From Burhinus oedicnemus (taxonomy: Eukaryota; Chordata; Aves; Charadriiformes; Burhinidae), in assembly GCA_008921705.1 (NCBI GenBank), contig VFFE01006978.1, positions 69,424 through 133,423 of the forward strand: a stretch of DNA of 64,000 nt, in the 5' to 3' direction. The translations under genes and the position numbers were made by a program. Of this stretch, positions 13,922 through 26,984 are shown piece after piece (position 1 is the stretch's first letter; each line of letters begins with the position of its first letter). Under the pieces are notes generated by a model, which worked only from the letters and a program-made list of their open reading frames with translations, was not told where the DNA came from and searched no databases.

Positions 13922-15013
13922 TGAAGAACTGGAGTTGTGAGAAATATTTCTAACAAAAAAACATTTTTTCCAGCTGCTGTGTTTTTACATCGGCAGAGAA
14001 AATAGATGAAACATGTAACTGGCAGTTCAAAAGCATTTCTTCATTGAGAAGTTTGTCTGTAGACAGTGTGATTTGGTGAAAGAAGTCCAAGGTGAAAAAA
14101 AAAGAATCCTCCCAATAAATTGTGTTGAAGTGGGAGATCGATTTGGGAATATGTCTTGAACACTACAGCAGTCAATGGAAGGTACCTATTTTATGAAGAA
14201 ACAAAGCAAGAGGTATTAAAAACAATTAGAGTAACAAGACAACCTTGATTTGCCCATTTAAAAAAAAAAGATCAAATTACAAAACAAAAATCAAACATCT
14301 CTCTTATAATGTGTATTAGCCCTTTGCACATCTCCAAGGATGCAAGACTTTGCTGGAAGACCAAGCCTGCCCTTTGGTAGTGACTCATTACAATATGCTG
14401 CAAAGTTGTGCTGCAAGAATATGCTGCTATAATGTGACCTTCTTCCTGTTAAAAAATGCCAAGACTGAAGTAATGTGCTTGTTTGAACTTCTAAAAGAAT
14501 CAGATACAAGCACATTTTCCTAATTCTGATATTATCTTACAAGAGAGAGAGCTCATGTAACCAAGAACTTTACCACAATAGTGCTCTGTGGTATATTGTA
14601 ATACAGCCTCATTATTAGAGGATCAGGAGTAGGAACTTGCATAGAAAATTCTGACATTTAAAAAAAAAATAGTTCCAAATCAAATATCTGAAATGTTCTG
14701 GAAAACAAATTCAACTGGTTTCTACAAGATTATAGATGACCCCCCACAGAATTCTCCTATCTAAGATTTTTGTCAGTCCTATTCTTAAATATCATCAAAT
14801 GGTGCCAGCTCACAGCCACTCTGTGAAAGCCTTAAACCTGAAAGCCCTTTTTTCTGATGCTGCTTCTCTGGACTCTGTACAGGTATTTTCATTTATGCCA
14901 TCTGAAATGAAATCTGATTCAGGACTAGTCCAAGCAACAACCTGCAAATATGGCTTTTCCAATCTAATGAGACAGCAAACCCAATGTACAGGAGGAAAAA
15001 GAACACTCAAAAC

Positions 15014-15043
15014 TTGTTTGTTTATTTGTTTGTTTGTTTGTTT
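15014..15043 (+). repeat. (TTTG)n microsatellite
   Basis: About seven TTTG/TTGT units with one TTTA variant, followed by an A-run. Likely length-polymorphic. Confidence 0.9.
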
Positions 15044-17269
15044 AAAAAAGAAATCAAACTGTGAAAAATGTAATCTTTTAAATTTTCTCAGTTATGTGGG
15101 ATCCTGGCCACTAGAACTGTTGCACAACAAAACTCCTAAAACTGATCTTTCCACTCTGCTTCTTATGACCCATAGTTTCCCTTCCTCCCAGAAGCCCTAT
15201 TTTAAGAGCAAGGCTGCCTTCAGCAAGCCAAATTCTAAACCGTCATCTCAGGTTAGCAGTAATTTACCCCACCAGCATATCCATAGATTTAAATAGAAAT
15301 TTGCATCACGTAGGTCATTATTTCTTTCATGTAGGAATATCAAAATACAGCTCACTGAAATTTTCTCAAGATTATTTTCAAGTAAGATTTTAAAACAAAC
15401 CCAACTGAGCATTGCCCTTCTGAGAATAAACTCCATTCTGTAATAACACTCCCAAAATCAGTTTGTTGAACACAATGCCTTACAGAAACACATAACTTTT
15501 CTCTTTTTCAGACTACTTCATACACTTGTTTTAACTCACACATTCCCCAACACAACACTATTTCATCTTTCTCCAGGTAACAGAGTATAGGTTTTCACAT
15601 TTTGTTCCTCTGGCATCTTCTTAAACAAGCCAGCTCAGTAAGTGGCGCCTACAACCCAAGTGATGTGTTACTGCTCTGAGCGCTGAAATGAGTGGGTTTG
15701 GGTAGGGAGGAGAAGGGTTGTTACAGTTGGTCTGTTTTGTTTGGTTTTGTCGCCTGCTGAGCGCACTCAGCGCAATATTGGTTCTGTATGCTTAAGAACA
15801 GCATGCTGGAGTGCAAGAGGAATAAAATAACAAACCTTTTGAAATATTGGAGAATATTTCTAGCCTGCAGCAGAGGCTAGTGTGAGGCAGAGGATTTCAA
15901 AGTAGTTTTTGCACTTTTCAGCCCCTTGCCACATTTCCTCCTTTGGCTGGAAAAATTCACTGCCAGGTTCAGTACATTTCTCTTCACCTAACATATTGCC
16001 CAGGAGCTGGAGAGGACTCTACCCTATCCAGCTTTTGGCCATCACCACCTCTCTCCTCTGAGCACTTGGTCTAATCCAGAGGCAAAACAGTATGCATTAC
16101 TGGATATATCCCAAAATCTAATTAGTTTAAAATGCACATTTGTCATTTATTCTGTTCAATTTTCTTTGTATTTGCATCAACATAAGGAGTGTTTGAGCAG
16201 CTACTACACAAGTATTAAAGAGCATACTATTGCAACGACACTAGACCAAGGCTGAGTGTTACCAAACCATGGCTTTAGCAAATATGTGCACCATCTCCTT
16301 CATATTTGTGCTTAAATTAAAAGGTAGTAGACATAAGTAAGAGGTGAAAAAGTAGCTCAGTTATCTGACATTTAAAACCCTGTGCATGCTTTGCATGAAA
16401 GCCATTCTGCTGCCCATTTAGAGATAACTTTTTAGAAGCAATTATTCTACACACGCTACCACATCATTTCTCCCTTAGCACCCTTCAAAACACAAGTGTT
16501 GTTGTTCTTGATGCCAACCCTGGGGCTGCAGGAGACGGTGTCTCTACAGAAACAAGCTGTGGTCTGTGTGCTGGAGTGTGTGAGTGGAAGACCCATTAGT
16601 TCTTAAGAGAAAATTTCACAGTGTTACTGGAATCAACAAATGGAAAAGCAGGATACTTTTTGGTTGTCCTTTTTCAGTCTCTATCAATGATATGTGGGAA
16701 CTAATGCAAAGTGATCAACCAGTATTTCCCTTGAGAGAGCACTGACAAGTTATTGATTTGCTTCTACTTCTAATCTGCTTGTAGTTCTTCTAAAAAACTG
16801 ATGCATGAGAGGGTAAAGGGAACCCAAATAGCCAGAGGCAGATTCTACTCAGCAGCAGGAAAAGAGCAAAAGATGAGAAGCTTTAAAGCCCCAGAAGCTG
16901 GAGAAGAGAGAGGTGTTGGGTGGAGATACAGGCAGAAGGGCAGCCAGTGAAAGGACCCGTGCAGCAATGAGGAGCATGGACGGAGAAGGGTGGGCAGCAC
17001 AGGCAGTCAGTCAGGTTGGGCAGGGGGGAGAGTCCAAAGCTGAAGAAAAGGCAAATTGGAGCAATTACTGCTTGATGAAATCACAACCCTGGGAAAGCAG
17101 AGAGCAAAGTGTCACACCTAAATTTAGCCGGCAAAAAGGATGGAGCAATATGCTAGCTGGTCAGAGAAGGTGGCACAGATGACAGGTAGCAAGGAGAGGA
17201 AAAAATGACCAGAAAAGGGCTGTTTTTCCGTGCCAGCAGGAGGCAGAGAGATAGAGAAATGCTGCGGAT

Positions 17270-17760
17270 TTGAATCATAATGGAGATATGCAAATAACAT
17301 AGCAGTAGTTTAAATCTGCCAGACACATTGTAGGAGCATTCACCAACGGGCACTTGCACAAGTTTGTTGATTTGTGAGTAGTCAGACTTATTTCACCCGT
17401 AGCTGGCAAGATGGATATTTTGAACTTCCAGTCTGAATAACTGACTAAGCATTTCCAGATTTGGTCATTAAAGCAGATCATGCTTCTTAGCTTCTCCAAT
17501 GCTATTACATTAAGTGGATTACGAGGGAAATAAATGTGGAAACATTTCTGCAGACATAAATATCTAAAATGTGGAGATAGGCTTTTGAAAGGTTTGCAGC
17601 TTGCCTTAATTCAAATGCGCGGTGTGATGCCATTGACATCGCACATTGTAGGTGGTACAAAAATAATACTAATATGAAGGCGATGTCAATATTATCCTCA
17701 TCAAGGCAAATCCTCAAAGGCACTAAGTTTCCCTGTACACTAATCCAGATGTTACTCAGC
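17270..17760. promoter_or_regulatory. Candidate conserved non-coding element
   Basis: The stretch has a perfect octamer ATGCAAAT at 17288-17295 (POU-factor consensus). It also has an 11-bp perfect inverted repeat: attgacatcgc at 17632-17642 and gcgatgtcaat at 17680-17690, with 37 bases between. It is free of recognised repeats and has a balanced, low-simple-repeat composition with several TAAT cores, as often seen in vertebrate developmental enhancers. This is inference from look and motifs only; no alignment was done. Confidence 0.3.
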
Positions 17761-20447
17761 TTCTAGTTAAGGCAGTTGATGTTTCATCTAGGTTTGTGAT
17801 AGCCTGTCTTTATAACGCCAGGAGAGTTTTTGATTACCATAGGGTTGGTAAGTGTGTAACGGTCATTAAAAAAATACACTTTGTAATTAGCTAGTACACC
17901 TGCTGTCAATATGCACTATATCTGCGTGGCCTTTTCATAAGATTTTCTGGGTCGTATGTGCCTCAGCAACAGAAAAATCCTTGATCATTTTAGCTAGAAG
18001 GACAAATGAGCAGTTTGTTACAGGAAAAATACATTCACGAGCTCTATAGACAACCTTGGTAATCATGCAACTTCTCCAACAAACTCCAACTGAGCAGAGA
18101 CTATGTAAGTGAAGACAGTAACTCCACTAGTCAGTAGCAGCAGTAGATTTGTAACTACTAATACAACCCAGCTACTATCTAGCTATAATTCCTGAAGCAA
18201 CAGACAATAAATTCTCCAGAAAAAAACTTAAGTATGCTAGTGACAGATAAATTCCAGCAGAAAGTTTGTCTGAAACAAATAAGGAAGAATGAAGAAATCA
18301 TTTTTTCATCATTGTTTTCCTGCTACCTTAAATATACCATCCTTGTTTATGTGTCATTTCCAGTGGAAGAAGTGTATGTTATTTCAAACTTATTTTGTAA
18401 GCTAGACAGACAGCAGGGAAATAAAATTGCAATAAGTAAACTCACTCAGAAATTCATAATTGAAGCTTTTCAAAAGCATGCCTAAAAGCAAGTTACAGCA
18501 TTTTCTCTAACTGAAAACTGATGGAAGATTATGAAACACATAAGCTAAATTGGGGAAAGTCCATGACATTTACTGCAGTCTTCATTTCCCCATTCATTGT
18601 CCTGTCACAGAAAGCGCTAAAGCTTCCTTCAACACAATGAGTAAGCATAGGAACAAAGGATTCAGGATTAATAAACAGATAGTTTATTATATTTTTTGTG
18701 ATTCAGGAGCACCTTTATGTCTAAAAAGGGGTTGTTCCATTGTTTAGTGTGGCCTGAAAAACTGGTGAGAGACCTTTTATTGTGTAAATTTCCATATGTT
18801 GTTTAGTCTGCCCTTTTCAGGAATTCATTTGCTGCCTACATTCATTTATGTTTCAATCACTTATTCATATACTATAGAGTGTTATCATTTTCTCCCCACC
18901 CTCAAAGGATTGCCTTGTATAGCTAATGCAATCAATACTTCAGTCTGAGGGGATAAACTCTATCCCAGACTTCCTATTGTTTTGTGGTTGATTTGATTTT
19001 ATCTCAAACTCCAGCCATATCACGCAATATTTTGTCGTCTGTTTGACAAGTCTATCGCTGGGATTTTTCTTCCTTCTTCATTGTTTGAACAGGGCTTATA
19101 TTAGACCACTATTTATTTTGATTTCCTAATTAGTCTTCAGCTGACCCAGAGTCATGTTATGGATGTGATGAGAGTTATATTTATTTTTCCCTTATTCAGG
19201 CTGTAACTAATTTCAAGTGATAATGTTGGTGCCAATCAAAGACACTGTTGATAATATCTTAGTAATAAATATAGATAATGAACTTAGTGCATAACCTGGC
19301 TTCAGATGTAATTAAATTGGCTTAACTTTTAACATATGATTCAACCTGTTTATGCTAAATACTCACAGTCAGTTGAATTTCTAGTAAATAATTGAAAACC
19401 AACAGAAGTGGGGTCCCACTAAAATTCTAAGCTTTTTTATTAAAAATGGGGAGCACCCCAGTTAGGCACACAACTTAATGAAAAATTAGGTTTATTTCAT
19501 TCTGAAGCCCATACTCACATTCTAAGGAAATTAATCAGTATGCTCAATTAGTGCTGGAGCGTGACGCAGCTTTTCTGAAGCATTGTTAGAGACAATATGC
19601 TGTAGTTTTTTGTTCATAAGGATACATAGTCATTCTCATTCAGTATGGTGGAGTTTTTCCTAACCTGTGTGAAGAGAAAAAAATCACAATAAGGCTAATT
19701 TTGTTTTAATGTTATTTAGTTCATCTTGACATGCTTGTGCCTCTTCTCATTTCCTGTCTAATAGAACAGCAGTTTATAACAAATGGTATGCTGCAATTGT
19801 GCAAATTTGCAGAATTTAGGTGGAGGCTCTTCAGCCATTCAAGAGAGATATCTTCCTATTCTCTGCACTTTCTAAAATGCATCAGGCCTAAATACTCTAG
19901 ATGTTCACAACAAGAGATGTTTTAACTCAAGATTCTTAGGACAGATTCTTTTTGTAAACAAACTGGAAAGGCTAAAAGTAGAGTTGAGAGAGGTCTTGTT
20001 TATCTGTGTTTAATTGCACTGTGATACAGTGATGAAGGAAAGACTTATTTGTTTGACTTAATGAATTTTCACACTTCTTTTTCAGATTACATTGTCAGCA
20101 GTCCGTCTTTATGTTGTTACGGTCTCTCTAGTCTGCCCTGTTTTTCCTTGAAAGCAATGAGAATTTTTTGGTGATTACAGTCCATGAGAAATAAAAAGGT
20201 TTGAAATAGACTTTATTATACTGGTCTGCGAAGAAGGAAAGGGATTATTTAAATAAGGATTGGCAAGATAAGAACACTCCTGATAACCAGAACTATCATG
20301 CAACTACTCTAAATCTTCTTGGTCTTTATAGTGAAATGAGATAAATACACATCTCCAAAGCTGTGACTGAACTTTGCATCTCGAGGTATGATTTGTAATA
20401 AACTTTAAAACAAATACGATCACTTTCAGAAGTAAGAAAGTCCCAGC

Positions 20448-20473
20448 AAATATCACTTTTCAAAGTGATATTT
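20448..20473. repeat. Near-perfect palindrome, 12-bp arms
   Basis: The arms aaatatcacttt and aaagtgatattt are exact reverse complements with only two bases (tc) between them. It could extrude as a cruciform or bind a dimeric factor. No gene or transposon end was recognised next to it. Confidence 0.85.
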
Positions 20474-22289
20474 CAAAGCTTAACATCCTGAGGAGGTTTA
20501 CTTTATATTGAAAAATATCCTCTAATTTAAAATGGCCACAGCAAAAAATGTTATTGATTGTATTTCACTTTGCAAAATAGAACTAAAATAGAACAATCTG
20601 AATTCTGTTTCACAGTGGTTTCAAGAAAGGTAAAGAGCCACATGAGATAAATTTACCCACTAACTCCACTCTTTGCTTACTGAAAGTGCAGTACTCCAGA
20701 GAGATCTTTAAGAATACAGGTACTGATCTAGATCAAATTTTTTTGCCCCATCCAATGACATATCTCATTTAAAATAAATAAATGGGTAAATATTTATGAG
20801 TATTAAAATGAACCAATTATTTATTTGGAAGAAGATGCAGGGGGAAGATAACTGTTAAGAAACATTTCCTGATAAAGGTGATCAAAACCATTCCTGTATT
20901 GTGGTCAGATTCAGCTTATTCTTTCAGTTGAAAATTGTACATATTTTTTGTGGACAAGGCATAAGAAAAGAAAAGGGGAGGGGGAGGGTTTGGACAGGAA
21001 ACATTTGACTTTTGAAACTTCAACATGTTCCAAAGTAATTTCATTTTTTTGTTGAAATATCTGTTTTCCGTTAGAATTATTAAAAGGGATAGCATAATAA
21101 GTAAATGAATAATTTTCTTTCAGATCAAATAAGTCTGTCTAAAGGCAGACTCTCAAAACCAACTACCTGCCTATGTATTCATATTTTGCTTGCAGATCCA
21201 ACCAATTCATTGTTTCTGCAATTTTACCCACAATGGATTTCACCCACCAGAAGAACCCATGGCAAAAGACGAAGAACTTTATCACTACATATCCAAATAT
21301 AGCTTGCCTTTAAAACCCAGGATTTGCCTCTCTACTTATGAGAAGCACTTTTATGTGTGCTTGTAATCTAAAGGATTTTGAGGAACCATGGATGAAAAAT
21401 CTACAGAAGCACTGGCTTAGCAGAGAAATTCAGTCAAGTGCCAGAATGGGTTAGCTCTGCACACACCCAAAGAGTATTGCAGCACAGCACGGGAGACCAT
21501 TGCCCGTGGATTTTGGCTAGTTTTCTTCCTTTGACATCTTATTCCTGGTCCCACTACCTGCAGTTAGGGACTTTTCTTATTCCAGCATGGCTTTTCCCAA
21601 AGTACAAGAAGTATGATGCTATCAGCTTGGATATGTATGGGTCACTAAGATAGAAGACCAGAGAAGAGTGGGAATGTACTTAAAAATCACGCAATTTGAG
21701 CCAGTGATAGTAAAAAATCTATGGTTAAGCATCTGAGATTCTTAGCTTCGTAGACCCCTAACTGCATGGGGTCTGCAGGTCCAAAGCTAGTTCAGTCAAA
21801 AAGAGGAGCAGAACAGGAACCCATCTGAATACAGACTGTTGTGGATGCAGGCCAGATCTGGACTCTGAATGTTAAGCTAGAATACATTACCTCATGGAAA
21901 AAAATCCATCATTGGCTGTCAAAATTAACAGACAAGCCTACAGCAAGAAATAAAAAGTAAAATTGCCTGGTGAACTAAACAAAGCTTGCTTTGTTTTAAA
22001 TTACAGTAATAAAAATGTCACAGGTGAGGGAGATATAATTTTTGTCCATGTTTTGGAACACAATCTGTTCAATCGAAAATTAAAACGTCTGTTCTGTTAC
22101 TGCTATTTCCATCTTTGAACCACGATGTCCCTTTATAAATCAGCTAGAGCAGAGAAAAAAACATAGTAACATATTTTTTGACTGTGTCAAATCCTGCCAT
22201 TTAGGATCTGGGGTTTTTTATATATATTTAGTACATGTGTTTGATGCTTTTGTGTGAAACTGTTTTCATTTTGTGCTGTCTAGTGTAAT

Positions 22290-22500
22290 ATCTGGAGTCA
22301 TGCATCAGTTGTTGTTGTGAATAAAGATTTACTGGGGAAGGCTCAAATAAGGAAAGGCTCTCATGTTGCAGTGACAAATCTAATGTGTGAAGCAATCACG
22401 TTGCTGTAAAAATAAAGATTTATGTAGATATAATATCTTTATTTACAGCAATTATATTGAAAGCTATTTCAGGACAGCTGCTATCCAAAGAGCCTTTTCC
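22290..22500. promoter_or_regulatory. Candidate conserved element with hairpin
   Basis: A hairpin-capable pair lies at 22403-22419 (gctgtaaaaataaagat) and 22435-22449 (atctttatttacagc). It is perfect apart from two extra A's in the left arm, with a 15-base loop. The surrounding 200 bases are repeat-free and rich in AT cores. A function as enhancer or structured RNA is speculative. Confidence 0.3.
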
Positions 22501-23139
22501 TGTTCTCTCAGTTCATGGAGATGATTGTACTTTTCTTTTAACAGAATCTTAATAATTTTTTTAAAATTTGTTTTCATTTTTAAGTCAAATATACATGAAT
22601 ACACACACTCGGAGTCATATTCGGACAGAGTGTGTTTTTCTCAACTTTCTCTGTCTTATTAACAAAGAATTCCAGGTGTTTTTGATGGCAGGCTTGAACC
22701 CCTTGTGCCAAACCAGTGGAAAACATAAAGGAGAGAGAATTGGCCAGTGCTCCAGCTGTCTAAAGAATGCCCGAAGGTCTGGTAAGGAGTTTAGAGAGTT
22801 TAGATCAGTAAGAATCAGTCAATTAACTCCTTTGAAGTCTGAATTAGGTTTTTAGAACGATTCATTTCCATTCTAAACCAATAGGTCTGTTGCATAACTG
22901 ATCGCTATTCTTTAGTGATTTACAAGAAAGTGTACTGTCCTTGTTTCAGCTGAAATAGAGTTAATTTTCTTTCTAGTGATCGCTGGTTTTCAGATTTGGT
23001 GTGACAGGAATGTCAATAATGCATATCGTTTTAGCTGTTGCTAGGTGATGTTTATACCATTCAGCTTCCCACAGAAGCTGAGAAGGAGCATATACAGAAC
23101 GGCTAATGGAATATTCCGTACCATAGACATCATGCTCAA

Positions 23140-23147
23140 TATATAAA
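23140..23147 (+). promoter_or_regulatory. TATA box of the 22.9 kb LTR
   Basis: The sequence tatataaa lies about 205 bases into the LTR, a normal position for the U3 promoter. The sister copy at 30.4 kb has a weaker form (atatacaa) at the same place. Confidence 0.55.
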
Positions 23148-23255
23148 TGGGGGTTGGTTGGGGGGTGGGAATCCACAATCTCTGTTCGAGTCAGGCTGGG
23201 CAACCAATTCACTGGGCGGTGAGAGTGACTTGTGTCTTGTATATCCTTTTACCGT

Positions 23256-23315
23256 CTTTATTATTTTTTTTTATTATTATTGTTATTGTTATTATTATTG
23301 CTGTTGTTGTTATTT
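23256..23315 (+). repeat. (TTA/TTG)n simple repeat inside the LTR
   Basis: Interrupted TTA, TTG and T-run units within the R/U5 part of the LTR. The sister copy at 30.4 kb has only a few units at the same place, so the tract has expanded in this copy. Confidence 0.85.
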
Positions 23316-23483
23316 TCCATTATTGTTCTATTAAACTGTCTTTATCTCAACCCATGAGGGTTTTTTTCCCCTTTCCTCTTCTTTTCTTCCTCTTCTCCCT
23401 ACCCTTGTAGCGGAGGAGAAGGGGGAATGAGCAAGCAGCTGAGTGGTCCTAGTTGCTGGGTGGAGTTAAACCACGACACGTAC

Positions 23484-26400
23484 TGATGGATAGCAGTTTG
23501 AATATTCTCCTGATATAAAGGTTGCATGAGTTTCTCTTTTGGGGATGAACAGTTAATTGCATTTGAATAATTGGACCATACATACTGAATTATAGGAATA
23601 TTTGATTGCAGAGCTGATCAGGATGATCCATTTCTGAACACGGACATCTGAAGTATACTTGCTCACAAAAGGATGCAACTACACTAAACATTAGTTGATG
23701 TTTCTAAGGAAGCAGCTCATTTCTTTTCTGCAAAGTGTGAGAGATTCTTTGTCTGGGGAATATATCTAGCAAGTGAAATGTGCCAGAACAAAACAGGCCT
23801 ATCCCCTATAACCTATGCTTTATCATCCACCAGCTCTCTCAGCCTATTTATCAATTCTTGTTTATAGAAGATTGTTTTCCCTCATAGAAGATTGTTTTTC
23901 CTTAAATGAAGAAGACCTCTTTTCATGCGTTTGGTTCATCCTTGGTTCATGCTTTCAGCACTTTTCTTTTGTTAAACTGTACATTTTAGCCTCCAGGTTG
24001 CACAAATTTTTGTGTGTTCAATAAACTGAAACAATCTAAGTTATTACTCTTGGATTACACTGTTTTGAGGCCACAGTGTTGCTATTGTGTCTTACCCTGG
24101 GAAATAATAGGATTTTCGTACATTCAGTGCAGAAACAGACAACTGTGTTCACAAGAGAGCTACACTTACAATGGCCACTTAGGCTTTCAAGCTGATGTTA
24201 CTGCTCTGCTGGGTCTGAACCTTTGAAATCAAAACATATTTAGCAGTGTCCAGATCTGATTGTGTAAAATACGAAAATGAAAAAGCAATCTGTGCTGCAT
24301 TCAGCCATGGTATGACTGCAAAATCTCAGAAGAGAACAGATAGGAAAGAAATAAAAGAAAAAAAATTAGGAGGAAAAAATAATGCCTTAAATAGGCTTTA
24401 CTGGCAATTAAACTTGAGGTGAGCTGTTTAAACACACAGATTCTCATGGGTGAGTGATATGCAGCTGGTCTACAGCCTGTGGCTACAGCTGCTAATAGAT
24501 GCCCAGCACACCTCTAAATCTAAAAGGCTTTGCGGTAATCCCAAGAGGATCCCTCACCTCCTGTCTCAGAAATTTTCTCCGTCTCATATTGCATTTTCTT
24601 TTGCTATATCATCTATTTTAAAATCAAGCAACGTTGCTTGTGTTTAAGTGGATTGATCCTCTGGGTAGCATAGGTGTAATAAATCACTGAGAATCTGTGG
24701 GATTATTTTAGCAACTTTGTTCAAGATAGCTGACCAAAAAATAATCATAATAAATCAATAGATTAAGATGTACAGTAAATTCAGCCTTACAGCTTGATAG
24801 GGAAAGGGTGATTCTAGCAAAACTAGTTTAAGTGGCTCCATAAGACTCATGGCAGTTTTTCTTGAAGACTTCAGAGAGGAAGAAAGGAGGTTTAACAAGC
24901 CTTCTGAAAAATGTGAGGGCCTGCTAAGGCTCATTCCTTTCTGTTTACACCTTATTTGCTGAGTGCGGTTTTCTTCTGCTGCAATGGAGTCAATAATCTT
25001 CATACAAACCAAATGAAGAAGGCCTTAAATATTAACAGGCCACCCAGATAAAAAGCAGCAGGAGGTGGATTTACATGACCTGCCTCTGGGCTGGGCATTT
25101 AAGACTTTCTTACAGACGTACCTACTTCCTACAACAGCGCTGTGTATGAGTGACTAGTACCATTCTGTGCCTTCCTGTCAGTTTTCATTACCATCATTTT
25201 CTTTTTCATTCTTCTTCCTACATGTGGCATAACACTTAAAATACAGAACATGCACTAACTCCTTCGGACACTTTCTGACCAGTGACTTCCTTGCCTGACT
25301 TGTTACTGCATCTTTCTAAGCTGTGATCACCTTGATCTAAATTCACTGAATTTTAATAGAAAGTGAGAACACTTGGCAATACGTCTTTATGTTTGTTTTT
25401 TCCAGCTGATATCCATGGAAATCGTAAAAACAGATAAAATTGACTATTTAGTGTATCAGACTAGACAAGGAGGAGGCAAAATCTGTTATTCAAATGTGAA
25501 TTTACTCACTTGTCTTTGCCCTTGACTACACTTGTTGATTTCCCCCATTATATGTATAAAGAAGTAAGTAAAAAAATATGGGATACCTAATTTTAATGAG
25601 CAGCAACCATATACATTAAAGCCAAAAAGGCTTATTCATCAGTCAGCCCTTTTTTCATCATAGCTGGATGGAATTTAGTAACACCTGCAGTTTCATTTGC
25701 ATTCTCATAACCATTTCTACATAAAGAGAAGGGAATGAGATTTGCCATCAAGTGTCTCACCTTGGGACTGTCATGCATTTAATATTTGTGGCACTTTGAA
25801 CTGCATTCTAAAAATAACTGGGAATTTTTTTCCAAATAAAAGTAAAAGATACTTTGTATGAAAAAAAAAAGGAGCAGCGCTAAAAGGTGTGTTTGGGATT
25901 GTTGGTGTAAATCAGCATAGTTTCACTAACTTCTACATTGGTTTTGAACTAGGAAGGGGTTTTTGACTGCCTTGACTAAAGAAGTCAAGTACTTTTAAGA
26001 CAGCTTACATGAGCAGCAAGGTGAATGATTCCAGGTTTAAATGTGTTTGAGTAGTCCTTCTCCACCTACTACCTATGGCCTGAGGGAAGGGGATGAAAAG
26101 CCATAAGACAGAGTACAGCAAATAAAACCAATAAAAGAAGCAGTATCTGTAGAATCGTATTACATCCATCTTTGGAGATCTGTAAAGCCCACGGACCACT
26201 GCAGCGGCTGAAAAACAACATTAATCTGAGGCAGACAAAGATGCCTTCTACAAAGGGAAGCAGAATAAGTTTTTATCGACAAGTTTATACTAAAAAATTT
26301 TAGTTTTACTGCCATGGGTGTAGTGAAACTGTCCAGCCATTGTCTTTTTTGGCTTTTATGAGATAGCTGTTCTATAAAATGTGTCATATGAAATCTTCAT

Positions 26401-26980
26401 AAAAAACATCTCGACATTTTATTAAAAGTTCCAAATCTGGCTTCTAAAGGGAATGTAGCTTGTCCATTCACAAAAATTTCTTCCTGACAGCACTTATTTT
26501 CTGTATACTCTTTGCCCTCTTATCACTTGTTTACCAGCTCTTCATTTTTCCCTCAGGCTAACATACAGTCAACATTTTATCCACAAACATCTTGAGAAGG
26601 AGTAGAAATCTCCATCAAGGTTTTTTAATCAACACTTAACCACATGCATTTCTGCTCGTCTCCAGTGTCCATGTTCGAAAACTTGCTAGAACCCTTGACA
26701 GATTCAGCAGAGACAGGGGGGATAACAGGTAAAAGCACTTTTTTACCAAAGAATCTCAATGAAAGGTTCATTGAGATGTTCCAGCGTCTGTTTTATCCTT
26801 CTTTTCTTTCTCTTATTCTTTTCCCCTTTGTGGGCAAAATGATTTCTAAATTCACCAACACTTTTTGTTCCCTTGTCATAGCATTGTTCCCATGGTATTA
26901 AGCAAGACTGATGTTAGCCAAAAAAATTCACTCATTAAGAGTTAAAAGGAGATCTGCACGGTGCCAGACTGTACTGCGTC
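23484..26980. other. Unique non-coding DNA, no gene recognised
   Basis: It contains a 20-base tandem duplication ('atagaagattgtttt...') at 23864-23903. An AATAAA at 25835-25840 is followed 20 bases later by ten A's (25861-25870), resembling a polyadenylated 3' end. No coding exon is recognised. Confidence 0.6.
23864..23903 (+). repeat. 20-bp tandem duplication
   Basis: Two adjacent copies start atagaagattgtttt at 23864 and 23884 and differ at a few bases in the second half. Confidence 0.8.
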
Positions 26981-26984
26981 TGTC

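Larger units (their letters stand above)
13922..22930. other. Unique non-coding DNA, no gene recognised
   Basis: Nine kilobases of mainly AT-rich sequence. It holds a (TTTG)n microsatellite at 15014-15043, a candidate conserved element at 17270-17760, a 26-base near-palindrome at 20448-20473, and a second candidate conserved element at 22290-22500. A 186-codon open frame at 14736-15296 (+) is partly made by the microsatellite and resembles no known protein. A purine-rich stretch lies at 16860-17040. No exon or RNA gene is recognised. Confidence 0.6.
22936..23478 (+). mobile_element. Solo LTR, avian ERVL-like family A
   Basis: Starts TGTCCTTGTTTCAGCTG and ends AAACCACGACA. It is flanked by tgtac (22931-22935) and cgtac (23479-23483), a five-base target duplication with one change. 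A TATA box, tatataaa, lies at 23140-23147 in LTR orientation. A pyrimidine/TTA-rich region precedes 'aaactgtctttatctcaacc', which it shares with the copy at 30.4 kb. There is no internal gag-pol DNA on either side, so this is a solo LTR left by LTR-LTR recombination. Family naming is from general recognition of bird LTRs, not a database hit. Confidence 0.87.

Noticed and set aside
14736..15296. 186-codon open frame (+)
   Set aside because: Part of it is the translated TTTG microsatellite (LFICLFVCL), and the rest resembles nothing known.
20970..20995. Possible G-quadruplex ggggagggggagggtttgg
   Set aside because: Only three G-runs of three or more; the fourth run has two G's, so the standard motif is not met.
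23182..23192. GTTCGAGTC, like a tRNA B box, inside the 22.9 kb LTR
   Set aside because: No A box or cloverleaf around it, and it is not conserved in the 30.4 kb sister LTR.
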